From Trypanosoma brucei gambiense DAL972 (Eukaryota > Euglenozoa > Kinetoplastea > Trypanosomatida > Trypanosomatidae), in assembly GCF_000210295.1 (NCBI RefSeq), contig NC_026735.1, positions 383,749 to 447,748 on the forward strand: a stretch of 64,000 nt of DNA. Direction: 5' to 3'. Numbering within the stretch: the first letter of the stretch is position 1; each line of letters opens with the position of its first letter. A model generated the notes under the pieces. The model worked only from the letters and a program-made list of their open reading frames with translations. It searched no databases and was not told the origin of the DNA. The position numbers and the translations under genes are program-made. Below, piece by piece: positions 18,814-29,464 of the stretch.

Positions 18814-20301
18814 TCATCCGTCTGTTTTTACACTATTCGTAGCTAAATTTTCTTCTATTTTCTCCTCTCCGTGCCCCTCTTTTCGTTCCGAATTTCTCTC
18901 GCTATGTTTCTCGCCGATGGCGAGACAACCTTCTCGGAACTTTCTCATCAAATCAACGTCCCACTCACAAGCTTCTATGATTTCAACTTCCCGTGCATGA
19001 CAACGCTCCATCAAAGCGAACACAAAAAGGTGTTTCTTGGCTCGCTCCGCGTTCTCTTCCTCTTCAATCGACCGCCGCTTGATCTCTTCTGAAAATAACG
19101 CAATATCATCGAGCTCCATCGCGCAGCGTAGAACTGTGCGGCCACGTTCCTCGAAAAGAGCCAACGCATCTCTGTCATTTTGGCATCTCAAAACAAGTTC
19201 TCTAAAAAGCGTTACACCTGTTGCACGTCCACACACCAAGCGCCGTGTCATTTCAATACCATACAATTTTGGGTATACATCAACCTGAGATTGCATAAAC
19301 AGCCATGCATGGACTTGTGCCACTTGTGTAAGCAATTGAAACGACTCCAACTCTACACGAAACAGTGTCTCCATTGTGCTCAACAAGTGGCTAAAAAGTT
19401 CTTGCTCAAGAGAAGCATGCTCCTCCATGATCTCGCTGCGTGACTTTTCCTCGCGCTCGTGAAGTTGCTGCAAGCTAACGCGGTAACGCTCCTTGCGCCC
19501 CCTTGTCAGGTACACCCAACGCCTGAGATAATTCTTCAATGGGGCACTTCCAAGCAACATGCCTCGATGCACAAAAACAAACAAATCCCAGATGGGTTGG
19601 AATGCTTTGTTCTCCTCCTCAAGTACATAACTTCGGTTGATTTCTTCTCTGTAATTTATCGCCTGGAGTCTATTCAGCATCGTGTCTTGCAGTAATTTTT
19701 GCACCGGCTCGCCGTATTCACTCTCCTTGTCACAACTATCCACGAGGTGCAACGCGCCCAGGTGTTGAGAAAATAACTTAACAGCTTCAAGGTGTTCCTC
19801 ATCTACAATCGTTTCGCGAGCGACAAGTTCTTCGCGTATGTATGACAACCGAAGTGTCGCAAGCTCCCGTGGCCCAAGTGACTTCCACTCACCGTTCACA
19901 AGTATTGTCCTCCGTTTAAACCTTGCCTCATCCAGCAATGAGGCGTGGTTTGCAAAATCTGCTGACAGACGGCTTGCTCGACCGGGAACAAAAACGCTCG
20001 GGCCCCATCCTGAACTTGCAGACGAAGCAACACGTGTCTCTGTAGCATTATCGCTTATATGAATACCATGGTTACAAAATGCATTTCCCCACGGAGATGG
20101 GGCCGTAGGGTAATTCACCGGCGGGCCTTGTGTATGAACTGATGTGCAGCCGCCGAAGCTCGTTGGCCGGATGATGGAGCCTCTATTATTGCTATACCGC
20201 GTACCAAGTTTTCTTAAAGCATCGCCAACCAAGTAATCAAGGCGTGTTTTCAACGACTTGGACCACAATGGATGCTCACTCACATGAACCACCGTCCGCA
20301 C
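18814..20301 (-). CDS. Conserved-looking coiled-coil protein, 3' part of a frameshifted gene
   Basis: A long frame of about 495 codons that is clearly coding: charged, helical, and with long heptad-like stretches such as EEENAERAKKHLF and REVEIIEACEWDVDLMRKF. It has no in-frame ATG near its 5' end. It opens after a TAA at about 20329-20331, the first codon at 20301 is GTG, and the first Met is only at about residue 208. An ATG-initiated frame (20280-20576) lies directly upstream and overlaps it in another frame. Together they look like one protein of about 585 residues broken by a one-base indel, or a sequencing error. No family is recognised. The C-terminus is basic and acidic mixed (HSERNSERKEGHGEEKIEEN). 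Confidence 0.75.
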   Translation of the reverse strand: MRTVVHVSEHPLWSKSLKTRLDYLVGDALRKLGTRYSNNRGSIIRPTSFGGCTSVHTQGPPVNYPTAPSPWGNAFCNHGIHISDNATETRVASSASSGWGPSVFVPGRASRLSADFANHASLLDEARFKRRTILVNGEWKSLGPRELATLRLSYIREELVARETIVDEEHLEAVKLFSQHLGALHLVDSCDKESEYGEPVQKLLQDTMLNRLQAINYREEINRSYVLEEENKAFQPIWDLFVFVHRGMLLGSAPLKNYLRRWVYLTRGRKERYRVSLQQLHEREEKSRSEIMEEHASLEQELFSHLLSTMETLFRVELESFQLLTQVAQVHAWLFMQSQVDVYPKLYGIEMTRRLVCGRATGVTLFRELVLRCQNDRDALALFEERGRTVLRCAMELDDIALFSEEIKRRSIEEEENAERAKKHLFVFALMERCHAREVEIIEACEWDVDLMRKFREGCLAIGEKHSERNSERKEGHGEEKIEENLATNSVKTDG

Positions 20302-20576
20302 GTTATACGTTGGGCGCGTTGATGCCGGTTAAGCGCTAACTTTTCCCAAGATGTAAGCGGCCTGCTGAACTGTCCAAACGGCTCAGTGGGCTGATCCCCA
20401 TAGCTTTCAGTTGGGCAACTTCGATATGTCATGGTGTAATCACGTAAGCTTTCCCCTTCTACATCACGGCCTTCAGGTGACGAAGTTCCCAGGGGGGGAA
20501 GAAATGACGTGTGACTCACGCGAGGAGTCTGTGGGCACTCACCAGGCGGATTCCCATCTCCTTCAGTGTAACTCAT
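20280..20576 (-). CDS. 5' part of the frameshifted gene, or an upstream ORF
   Basis: A 98-codon frame with ATG at 20576 and TGA at 20280-20282. It is rich in Pro, Ser, Thr and Gly (MSYTEGDGNPPGECPQTPR at the start) and ends in a more ordered part (SWEKLALNRHQRAQR). It overlaps the downstream coding frame, which is one base out of phase. The likely reading is that this is the true N-terminus of the 18814-20301 protein. It could instead be a separate small ORF. I see no slippery heptamer with a following structure, so programmed frameshifting is less likely than an indel. Confidence 0.55.
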   Translation of the reverse strand: MSYTEGDGNPPGECPQTPRVSHTSFLPPLGTSSPEGRDVEGESLRDYTMTYRSCPTESYGDQPTEPFGQFSRPLTSWEKLALNRHQRAQRITCGRWFM

Positions 20577-21327
20577 TTCTTCTTTTTTACAGATATCGAA
20601 ATATCAGACACGCAGGTACGCCCTGGTGTATTGAGACAAAGAGCCCACGTAAACAGTGCAAGAAAAAAAAAATAATAATTATAAAGAAAGAAAGGAGGAT
20701 GCGACTTGAAGCGATAATTCACTCTATCTTCCCCCCCTCTCTCTTCTTTAGAGTATGTTTCTCCCAGAAAGAAACAAAAACCTAGAAATACTCTATGGTA
20801 GAGTGAAAGGTGCTTTACTCACCTCTTCCTTCCTTCCTTCCTTTGAACTTTCTTTTCTACTATTGAGTATATTGAAAAATCATAGGTGATGTGACGGGAA
20901 TATTACAAGCATTTTTTTAAAAAAAATTCATACAGGGATTCAAAAGGAAGGAGACAAGAAAGAAATATGGTCAAGCGCACCTGCAACATGAGGCAGTACA
21001 ACGGCTCCAGGACAGTTCACCCTTATAATACACACGAACGCAGGTGGAGTGAGGGTTCAACACTCCCTTCTATAACTGCGAGCCTCTCTATTCCAGCTTC
21101 ACCCACATCAACAGGACAATCTATGGGAGAGACACACATATGACAAATTTTAACGTGCACTCATTCTATTAACAGAACAGTATGCAGGGCAAAATGGACC
21201 TCGTTTCGAGGAACGAAAAAAGGACAAGGAAAAGAGCCGTAATTCCAGTTTCTGCTGACGCCACGGCAGCAAACGGGCTGGAGATATGGATAGTTGTATA
21301 AATGTACGCAAGACACCAGTCAGTCAC
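20577..21327. other. Spacer downstream of the C5orf34-like gene
   Basis: About 750 bp with no gene. It has a T7/A8 junction at 20912-20926 and a plus-strand (CTTC)n-like pyrimidine stretch at about 20822-20845. It holds the 3' UTR of the C5orf34-like gene and the 5' UTR of the frameshifted gene. Confidence 0.5.
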
Positions 21328-23544
21328 TCAAGTGAAATAAGTCGAATCGTCTCGGTTTAGTAGCGATCGATTTGTCCGGCATAACTTATCACTCCCGTCC
21401 AGAAGCTCCCTCGTGCGCTCAAGCAGAGCCTGAAGGTTCCGCTCCACTTGGTTTGTTTGCTGCCATTCTGTCTCCTCTAGAAACTGTAGTTTAAGCTCAT
21501 TTGTGCCTTCCACAACGGCATTCCGCGCCTCAGGAGAGAGGCGTACGAACCGACGAAAGCGCAAAGCGTACGCCACATACTGAAACATCGGGTTATTATT
21601 GAGACACTTCGACAGACGTATGGAACACTGAGTAGCGTCACGGAAGAGACACGTAGCCACAAGGTTCTCTTCCTTGTCATCCCCACCTGGAATAAGATAT
21701 AAAATCGTTCGGTCGTCAAAATGACACCGCACCGTACCATTCGTTAGTGCGGCAAACGTACCGATCCCATCGATGGCACTTGTGAGGAACACAACACTTC
21801 CAGCGGCAGCCGCAGCATTGATTGCGGGGTCGTCGCTTACCATACGCATTTGCGTACGGTCGATGGCGGCTTCTGCTGCATCTGAAGGTGATATCGGGCC
21901 TATGGTCAACCCAGACGTGGAGCATGCGGTGGCACTTCTAGCAATCCTGTCGGCCCCGTTTGCAAGAGCAAACCTCAAATCAAAGCCCGCTATTTCGTCA
22001 AACATTTCCCGTTGCTTTTCTACACGCGCTGCAGCAATATTCCGTTGTGATATTTCAATGCAAGAACCACCCACTTCCGGGAGGTAACGACCACGCTGAG
22101 CAACAGCAAATGGCGCCTCTTCCAATACACTACTAAAGTAAAGTAGTGATCCTCCAGCCCTTGACATGACAACACCATCGCTGTACTCGCCTTCTGGGAC
22201 TGGCGGTGATGATGGATATTCTGGAGGGAGTTGACTGTTTCCATTATTACTCAACGGTCCCTCATGTTGCTCCGGAGGAATAACAGGTGGGAGGCCTAAT
22301 AGTCCATCCGCGCTTTGATGGTACACCTTGTATCCACCACTGCGACGCCAGTGATGCACGACATAACTTTCACCTATTGGTTCCACCAACGCAACGCTTT
22401 CATCTTCTCGTATCATACAAAGTACGGATCCGGCTACGAAATATGGTTCGCGGGGCCCTGACGTTGCTGATGCGTCAACAGTACGAGTATTCTCCCTATT
22501 ACCACCACTATTCGGCCAACTTGCTTTACGTCCTTCAGGAAGGCACAATGAATGTCGCACATCTTTGGTCTCGCAAACACCAAGGCCCCAGTAAATTGCA
22601 TGCGGTACACGACCCATAGGGTCGGCGTCGTAGCGCCACACAACCCGCTCTCGCGGATTACGTATCTGTCCATTGCACATGGCATTTTGCATCTGCGGGG
22701 TGGCAATGAGTGCGTGTACATGATCATACCGGATGGAAGAGAAACGGCAAGGTTTATGATCTTGCGCTGTGCGAGGTGTTGTCTCGTAGTACATGCGACA
22801 CTCTTCATCTTCAGTAGCTAATGCTGCGGCCTCTGCTGGGGTATGATCCGCTGGTAACTCCTCATCGAACTGGAGGGCAACCTCAAGCATACGAATCCAC
22901 TCACGTGGCGGGTCAATGAGAGGAAACGTTTGCTCCATCCACACATAATGAAAGGCCCGTAGACTATCAACGGTCCCTGTGATGAACCCCCGTGAATCAG
23001 TGGGGCGAACAAAAATAGACCTTGCTCCGCTCCTCTCCACAGCTGGTGCCGGCCAACGCACTGAAAAAGTCATTCGTCCACCGTGAAGTGTCAGTGAGAC
23101 ACGTCGCAGTGCACACCACAGTGTGGCTCGCGATCCGCAACGCTCAAATAGCCTTCGGTCAACGGCTACCACGAGAGAGTCAATGGGGCCTGGGTGCCGC
23201 CACACTTCACATGGTGTCACTGTGAGCCCAGAAATGACACGTGGATGAGGAGAGTAGTAATTATATATCTGCAAAGCCTCACTTACCTTTTTCTCGTACT
23301 TTGAGAGAGTGAGGGCAGTAAAATAATAATCACCTCCCTTCCCTTCATCGCCTGTTTCGCTTATGTCAAGACGGCTGCGTGCCCCCATACTTCCATCAAT
23401 AGCAACAAACGTTTGCATCTCATCACAGAATGAAAGCACCGTGCCATCCCCATAGACGAAATCTACCGAACTGTCGGTCCACGCACAGGCTTTTACAACA
23501 TGATCAGCGACGGAAACCTCATTGTAGAATCTGCGAAGACTCAT
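21328..23544 (-). CDS. C5orf34-like conserved protein
   Basis: 738 residues from the ATG at 23544. The open frame extends three codons further to a GTG, which I did not use. The N-terminal part (VDFVYGDGTVLSFCDEMQTF, then SKYEKKVSEALQIYNYYSPHP) and the C-terminal part (FAALTNGTVRCHFDDRTILY, then about 70 residues to RRFVRLSPEARN) resemble the two conserved ends of the vertebrate C5orf34 family (Pfam DUF4524 and DUF4520, from memory). A proline-rich linker separates the halves, around PPVIPPEQHEGPL. A short C-terminal helix (NLQALLERTRELLDGSDKL) is also reminiscent of that family's end. Function is not established in the family as far as I know. There are no signal or membrane segments. The coding assignment is firm and the family assignment is tentative. 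Confidence 0.85.
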   Translation of the reverse strand: MSLRRFYNEVSVADHVVKACAWTDSSVDFVYGDGTVLSFCDEMQTFVAIDGSMGARSRLDISETGDEGKGGDYYFTALTLSKYEKKVSEALQIYNYYSPHPRVISGLTVTPCEVWRHPGPIDSLVVAVDRRLFERCGSRATLWCALRRVSLTLHGGRMTFSVRWPAPAVERSGARSIFVRPTDSRGFITGTVDSLRAFHYVWMEQTFPLIDPPREWIRMLEVALQFDEELPADHTPAEAAALATEDEECRMYYETTPRTAQDHKPCRFSSIRYDHVHALIATPQMQNAMCNGQIRNPRERVVWRYDADPMGRVPHAIYWGLGVCETKDVRHSLCLPEGRKASWPNSGGNRENTRTVDASATSGPREPYFVAGSVLCMIREDESVALVEPIGESYVVHHWRRSGGYKVYHQSADGLLGLPPVIPPEQHEGPLSNNGNSQLPPEYPSSPPVPEGEYSDGVVMSRAGGSLLYFSSVLEEAPFAVAQRGRYLPEVGGSCIEISQRNIAAARVEKQREMFDEIAGFDLRFALANGADRIARSATACSTSGLTIGPISPSDAAEAAIDRTQMRMVSDDPAINAAAAAGSVVFLTSAIDGIGTFAALTNGTVRCHFDDRTILYLIPGGDDKEENLVATCLFRDATQCSIRLSKCLNNNPMFQYVAYALRFRRFVRLSPEARNAVVEGTNELKLQFLEETEWQQTNQVERNLQALLERTRELLDGSDKLCRTNRSLLNRDDSTYFT

Positions 23545-24694
23545 GACAGCCACAATTCCTGATTTAAGTAGATATAATCGATATTATTAGTTGCTGATTT
23601 TTTTAATTTTTTCCTTTACTAAAGAAAGTTAATTTATAGTCCCCACCGTAACCGGAGGCGTAGCAGTGGGCACTACAGCTCCACCGTTAGAAGTTGACAG
23701 ATTCACCTTTTGCTAACAAATAAAGTAGAAGCATAATGGAAGGAGAACATACAAGACAGGTAATGGCTTTGAAGAGTTGTTGCATTTAAACAACAATGCG
23801 ACGTAAACAAGTAAACCCCCACGGGCGGGGTTGAACAATATGTGTACAAACGCCCTCCAAACTTCCACAGTTTCCGAACAATAGTCCTGTCAGTCTTTAT
23901 TCATTTAAATATGTTTTTTTTCATCCCTTCGCGACACACATGCGTGTCCATAACGTCACGATGCCAATATTTCAACCATGGTGAAACTGCAACGTGCCAC
24001 ACCCCCGGTGAGATCCGATCCTTCCCCTCAACCACACAAACCCTCCTTTCAGATATCGATCGCAATACCTCATACCTATTCAAAATCTCTATTACTCTGC
24101 CTTACCCCTCATTCTTTCATTTCCTTTCGTTTCTTGAGAGATCATCTCCGCATCGCTGCATGAAAAGTAATGATAGGTAATACGAACATGTGCACATACA
24201 CATGCATGTATAGCGAGAAGAACAATGAAAAGAGAGGAAGGTGTCATATTGGTAATATCGGCGTCATTGAAAATATCCATCCAAGAGCATGCTGAGGGGC
24301 CGGCAGGTACGGGGGAAAACATGGAGCAGGGCGACACCGAGAAAGGACAAAATAAAACAAGACAAAAGAGGGAAAGATATTATCCATCCACAACGTACCG
24401 GTACAGCACACACGAAGTCGAGAAAAGGAAGAGGGTAAACGGATAAGGTGAAGTAAACAAAATGTCCCTCGCTGCCCCCTTTTTTTTTCACGGGTTTATA
24501 TCATCCGTTTGGTGTCTCTTCGTCTGCTTACTTTCACAGTTCCCTTCCCTCCAGCTTTCCACACCCGCCATTCCCTTCGCGGTGGACTGTTCCGTCGCCG
24601 CCAATTCATTTCACGAAACCCACCCACTGACAACCGCGGTTTATCCGAACTTCTGTTCGTCATATTCTCACTCATTTCCGCATCAGTGCTGGCT
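23545..24694. other. Spacer downstream of eIF5B
   Basis: About 1.15 kb with no convincing gene. Several 60-110 codon frames occur on both strands but are low in protein character. On the minus strand this is the eIF5B 3' UTR and the C5orf34-like 5' UTR. Confidence 0.5.
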
Positions 24695-27196
24695 CTATCG
24701 AGGCGGCACCTTCAGTACCTTTATTAACGTCGCCAAAAGATTAATGTCATCCTCTGTCAATTCATCCTTAAACAATTTAATCGCATTAACAGATGGACGG
24801 GAAATGAGTGAGAAGAGTTCATCCGATTTATCAAACTGTCGCCCGAACGTCATTCCACTTTCCCCTGAGTTTATTTTAACCGAACACTCGCAGCCCACGC
24901 GGCCAACAGTGATGCTCTTCTTATCGCGCTCTAATGACATCACTCGCCCGATGAGATGTGGCGTATCGCCCCGCATAAAAGCGAGTGGCGTTCCCGGGTG
25001 GAGCTGGCCACACTTCACCTTCACAGGGAGAATAATAGGATCGGTGTTATGGATGGCATCGTCGAGAATGGTGAGTTGTACAGGAAAGACGGCAATTGCG
25101 CGTGCCTTATCTTTTTCCCGCTTCTCATACTCGTTTATATACCTTGTGAACATATCAAACAAATGGTAGATGATCTTGGCCTCAAACATATCGATGTCGT
25201 TCTTCTTGGCAATGTCTCGAGCGTCATCGGATATCTCAACATCGAAGGCAAGAACAACAGCGTGACGCGGTGACTTCCGTTTCATGGAGAGGACATTGAT
25301 CATATGTCTCTTATGCAGTGGCCCAATGGAGGCGCTTGCAACAGGAATCTTCATTTTGTTCAAAAACGACAACAAGGCTTCCAGAGAACCAAGTGTAGAG
25401 CTTTGCACCGTAACCCCAACACCGTCGGGACTCAACTGGTCCGTAATGCTGTTCGCATCCTTCATCACCTCCTTTGCAACGGCTTCTTTATCGTCTCCCG
25501 GCCGCACGACGAGAAGATGCGAACCAGGAATAACATACTCCAGTTCGTTGGCCGCAATCTTAATTCCCATTGCTGCCTTCATTGTCTTGTGATGAATGTA
25601 TTCCCCTCTTACTCGAAGTTCCTTCATGGGTTGTGGTGTGAGCAGTGCACGGATCTGCGTGAACACGGGCCCGTTCTGCCCACAGAGGCAAATATTGTCG
25701 CCCTCGTGAAGCTCGCCGTTGATGAGGATGGCATCGATAGTAAAACCATACCCCGTTGTGGGCTTCACCTCCAGAATGGTACATTGCAGGTCATCCTTGT
25801 ATGTAACTTTCCCTTCCATGAACTGTTGCACCAGTTGAACTTCCAACAGAATTAGGTCACAAATGCCTTCTCCTGTCTTGGCCGACGTTGGTACAATTGA
25901 AACCACCTTTCGCACCTCCTTGTTATGATAGTACAGTTCGGAATTGAGTCCCTCTGCAAGCAATTCCTGTTTTACTTGAACAAGCCGTGTGCTAAACTCA
26001 TCACGGACATTAGGCTTCTGTAAGGAAAGCGTTTGCTCAATGTCCATGTCCTTGTGAGCAACCCAGTCGTAGAGGCGATCCACTTTGTTCAATGCGACGA
26101 TGAAGGGGCACTTTTTCTCGCGTAGCAGACGGATTGACTCACGCGTCTGTGGTTCCAACCCGTGCATTATATCCACAACGAGAATAGCGATGTCGCACAA
26201 ACTGCTTCCACGACTGCGAAGATTTGTGAAGGACTCGTGACCGGGTGTATCGATAACGAGAAGACCAGGCACGTTCAGCTGATGCTGGTACTTTTGATTG
26301 AGATCAGTTGTGGCTTCAACAATTGATTCCCGTGGAAAAAAGGTGGCACCGATCTGCTGCGTAATACCACCGGCCTCACCGCCTTGAACGTTAGTCGCTC
26401 GAATACGATCCAATAAACTAGTTTTACCAGTGTCCACGTGTCCAAGAACACAACAAATTGGCGACCGGAGTTTTGTCACGCTCTCCAATACATGCTCCTT
26501 TGCTCGCCTTTCCTCTTCCTTCGCGCGTTTCCGCGCTTCCTTCGCCTTCAGTCGCTCTTCCACCATCTCAGCACGTCTCTTACGGATACGCTCGTTATTA
26601 ATTTTACGCTGCTCTCGCCGATCGTCACGCTCCATCATGGCTTCCCAGTCGTCCTCGTCCACCTCCGCATCGGACTCTGTTGGCTCCGTCACCTCACCGT
26701 CATCTTCCACTGGTAGATCCAAACTGTCTTCGTCTGATTCATGGCCGGCTTTGGCTGCCCTCTCATCAGCTGCGCCTTCCTCCTGTTTCTGAGTAGGCTT
26801 TTGTTTTTGCTGCTTAGGTCGTGGGGCTTCCCGCTCCTTTTTCTGCTGTTCCCGAACTTTCTCCACATCAGGAACGATAAAACCGGCGGCAGCCATACGT
26901 TCCAGAACATCATTGCGGGACTCCTTGGTTCCCATTTTGCGAGCCAAGCGCTCCTCTTCCTTCCGCCGCTGACGTTCCCGGGCGCGCTCTTCCTCTTCAA
27001 ACCTCCGTTGCTCTTCCGCAAGTCGTTCCTCTTCACGCAACCGTTTTTCCTCTTCCTCCCGTTCCCTGCGAAGCCGTTCTTCTTCTTCCTTTTGCTTCTC
27101 CATGTGCTGCTTAAGTTTTGCGATCATCGCGGCGGGAGGCCCGCCCTTGCGGGCGGGGGCGCCTTTTGGCGCTGCCTTTGGTCCTTTAGGCGGCAT
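24695..27196 (-). CDS. EIF5B: Eukaryotic translation initiation factor 5B
   Basis: 833 residues with ATG at 27196. eIF5B is the IF2-type GTPase that joins the ribosomal subunits. The N-terminus begins with a Pro/Lys/Ala-rich stretch, followed by a highly charged Glu/Arg/Lys helix (about 25-235), shorter than in animals. The GTPase domain shows all motifs: G1 GHVDTGKTS at about 247-255, switch-type GGITQQIGATFFP, G3 DTPGHESFTNLRSRGS, G4 NKVDRLYDW, and G5 SAKTGEG. Domain II, III and IV sequences follow (for example GVTVQSSTLGSLEALLSFL in domain III, and the domain IV segment with IGRVMSLERDKKSITVGRVG). The catalytic His of DTPGH is present. The C-terminus is complete. Confidence 0.97.
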   Translation of the reverse strand: MPPKGPKAAPKGAPARKGGPPAAMIAKLKQHMEKQKEEEERLRREREEEEKRLREEERLAEEQRRFEEEERARERQRRKEEERLARKMGTKESRNDVLERMAAAGFIVPDVEKVREQQKKEREAPRPKQQKQKPTQKQEEGAADERAAKAGHESDEDSLDLPVEDDGEVTEPTESDAEVDEDDWEAMMERDDRREQRKINNERIRKRRAEMVEERLKAKEARKRAKEEERRAKEHVLESVTKLRSPICCVLGHVDTGKTSLLDRIRATNVQGGEAGGITQQIGATFFPRESIVEATTDLNQKYQHQLNVPGLLVIDTPGHESFTNLRSRGSSLCDIAILVVDIMHGLEPQTRESIRLLREKKCPFIVALNKVDRLYDWVAHKDMDIEQTLSLQKPNVRDEFSTRLVQVKQELLAEGLNSELYYHNKEVRKVVSIVPTSAKTGEGICDLILLEVQLVQQFMEGKVTYKDDLQCTILEVKPTTGYGFTIDAILINGELHEGDNICLCGQNGPVFTQIRALLTPQPMKELRVRGEYIHHKTMKAAMGIKIAANELEYVIPGSHLLVVRPGDDKEAVAKEVMKDANSITDQLSPDGVGVTVQSSTLGSLEALLSFLNKMKIPVASASIGPLHKRHMINVLSMKRKSPRHAVVLAFDVEISDDARDIAKKNDIDMFEAKIIYHLFDMFTRYINEYEKREKDKARAIAVFPVQLTILDDAIHNTDPIILPVKVKCGQLHPGTPLAFMRGDTPHLIGRVMSLERDKKSITVGRVGCECSVKINSGESGMTFGRQFDKSDELFSLISRPSVNAIKLFKDELTEDDINLLATLIKVLKVPPR

Positions 27197-29464
27197 TATC
27201 CGTTAAAACGATGTTTCGGCTGGACCGATGGTGGTGCGTGGCGTGCTATGAAGTAAAGGGTGTAATGGTGTCGGTAGTGGTGATGACGAACAGATAACGT
27301 GCGCTAATGGTAATAGTGCTCCGAGCTAACGTATATATATATATCCCAGGCAATCCCCTTTCTTTTTTGCCTTTTCTTCAGAAACTGTGACACGCCACCT
27401 ACGTTTCCTCCTGTGGTGAGCTGCACCTATTGGCCTCGGCGCCTTTGATGTTGAATGGCGGAAGAATAACGGTCCGTCCTTCCTTTAATCGCAACGGCGG
27501 AAGCGGTTATCGATGAATTGTCGCTGACGTTATTGTTAATGCTGCTCCTTTAATCTTCTGGTTCAGTTCCACTTACTCTTCTTATTTGATGCAGGAATCT
27601 TTAAGTAGGCACAACGTCGTGTTTCAATGCGATGCTCCCGTTTGTGTTTACTTTCTCTTAAAAGATGCCTCTGGAATTACTCCGTGAAAACGGCGGATCC
27701 TTTTCGCAGTCAACTCAATATATATAAATATATTCTTCCTTGCCTTCCTGCTTGGACGTGCAATTTCGAATACTCTTCCACAGTTGTCTTTTTTTTTTTT
27801 CTCAGCACACACACACGCAGGCACGTGAGGGAAACAAATGCAGAGCCCTAACGTTAATTTTACTATTATTGCTTTCGCGTACCTAGTTATTTGTCAAAAC
27901 TCTGTTTCTTTATATTTATATATATATATATATATAGACAAATATATATAATATATACACGTACGTATATGAGGGGACGGATGTGCAGGTATTTTTGTTG
28001 TTTAATTCCGGTTTCTGTCCCGTTGTATTGCGAGAGTACGCGATTTATATCGTCCCCTAACCTTTCCTATGTGATTGAACCGCTTACGTACTGCTGCGGC
28101 ACTCCTGTTCTGGAGATAATTACTTTTTCTTTTAAGAGACTTCAGTGTTGAAATGCTTGCTGCTGCGTATCAAACTATGTGTATATTATATTTGTATACA
28201 CGTGTATGTGCATGTGCATACATGTTAAGAAGTTGAAAACAACAAGAACAACAAAGGAAACGGCAAAGGGACACGATTGTAAAGTTGTGATAAGAAAGGT
28301 TAGATATAACAATAACAATAATAATAATAATAATTTTTTTTTTAAAAAAGGCGCGTATCGTTCACACAGTGCGCTTCAACAGCACAAGCGTACACATTTG
28401 TGACGCTCTCTTTCTTCTTTACTTTCCTTTTCGTCCCTCTTTTTTTTTTTTGGGGGGGGGATCTCCCTTCACGAACTAACACAGACAGTTAGTAATATAT
28501 AAATATATAAATATGTCAATGGGGTGCGTGACCATTTCCATTTCCTTTTTCAGCATAGCATCATTCCCTTTCATTGCTTCAAACACACACGCGAAAAGAA
28601 AAGCAACAACACCACAAGTTGTGAAGAGTACCAAACACTTTAAAATATTGCCTAGTGGTGGTGCCGGTAGCGGAAGAAGTAAAGAAAGCAGCGGGAAAGC
28701 CTCTCAAAACGTAACGCGGCAGAAAAATAAATTAAGTTGAACAAAGAGGAACCACACAAGTACAGGCACATCCCTACAAAAACAACGGTAATATCACTAA
28801 AAACAGGTACATGCATCTCAAACGAACACAACCAACAAATCGTAAATGTTGGATCACAACACAAAAAGAATATATACCGCTGCAGCTGTTGTGAAAAGTA
28901 AGATGAAAACAAAAAACAAAACAACAACGCCAGGCACAAAAGTAGAAAGTTTACTACTAAGTACTCCACAAAAGCGATCATGAGATCGAGTGATATTCCG
29001 CATAATTGTGAATACAAAAAAAAAGCGGGAGAGGGATGAGACTTCTCACCAGAGATTTTCTTTCTCATTTTTTCCTTTTACCTTCATTTCTCCAGTTGCG
29101 CATTCACATGCTTGCTTTTTGGATTATTCGGAGTCACTACGCTGCACTGCCATTATCTGTTCACTCACCAACAGCACATAATAGTGTAGGCGAAACAAGT
29201 AAAACAACCCCTGTACCGTGTTAATCCTATCCATAAACAGCCAAATATATAAGTATAAATATACAAATATAGATATTTATCTCTTTGTTCAATCTACTCT
29301 ATTTTATGCCCTCATTAACTGTCTAGAGAGCTGACGAGAAATAAAGATGGCCCCCCCCCGCTACACACACATACACACATACAGACACACACACGAACAC
29401 GCACAAAAAATAAAAAAAGAACAATAATAACAATAACACCGAGATCAACAACAACAAGAAATAC
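27197..29464. other. 2.3 kb spacer downstream of GAP1
   Basis: No convincing gene. Contents: (TA)n at about 27330-27343, 27917-27936 and nearby, an AAT/AAC stretch at 28308-28335 directly followed by a T10/A6 junction (28334-28349), and T- and C-homopolymers. On the minus strand it contains the 3' UTR of GAP1 and the 5' UTR of eIF5B. Confidence 0.55.

Noticed and set aside
24462..25169. 235-codon plus-strand frame
   Set aside because: It lies mostly antisense to the eIF5B C-terminus, whose coding is certain. It is a shadow frame.
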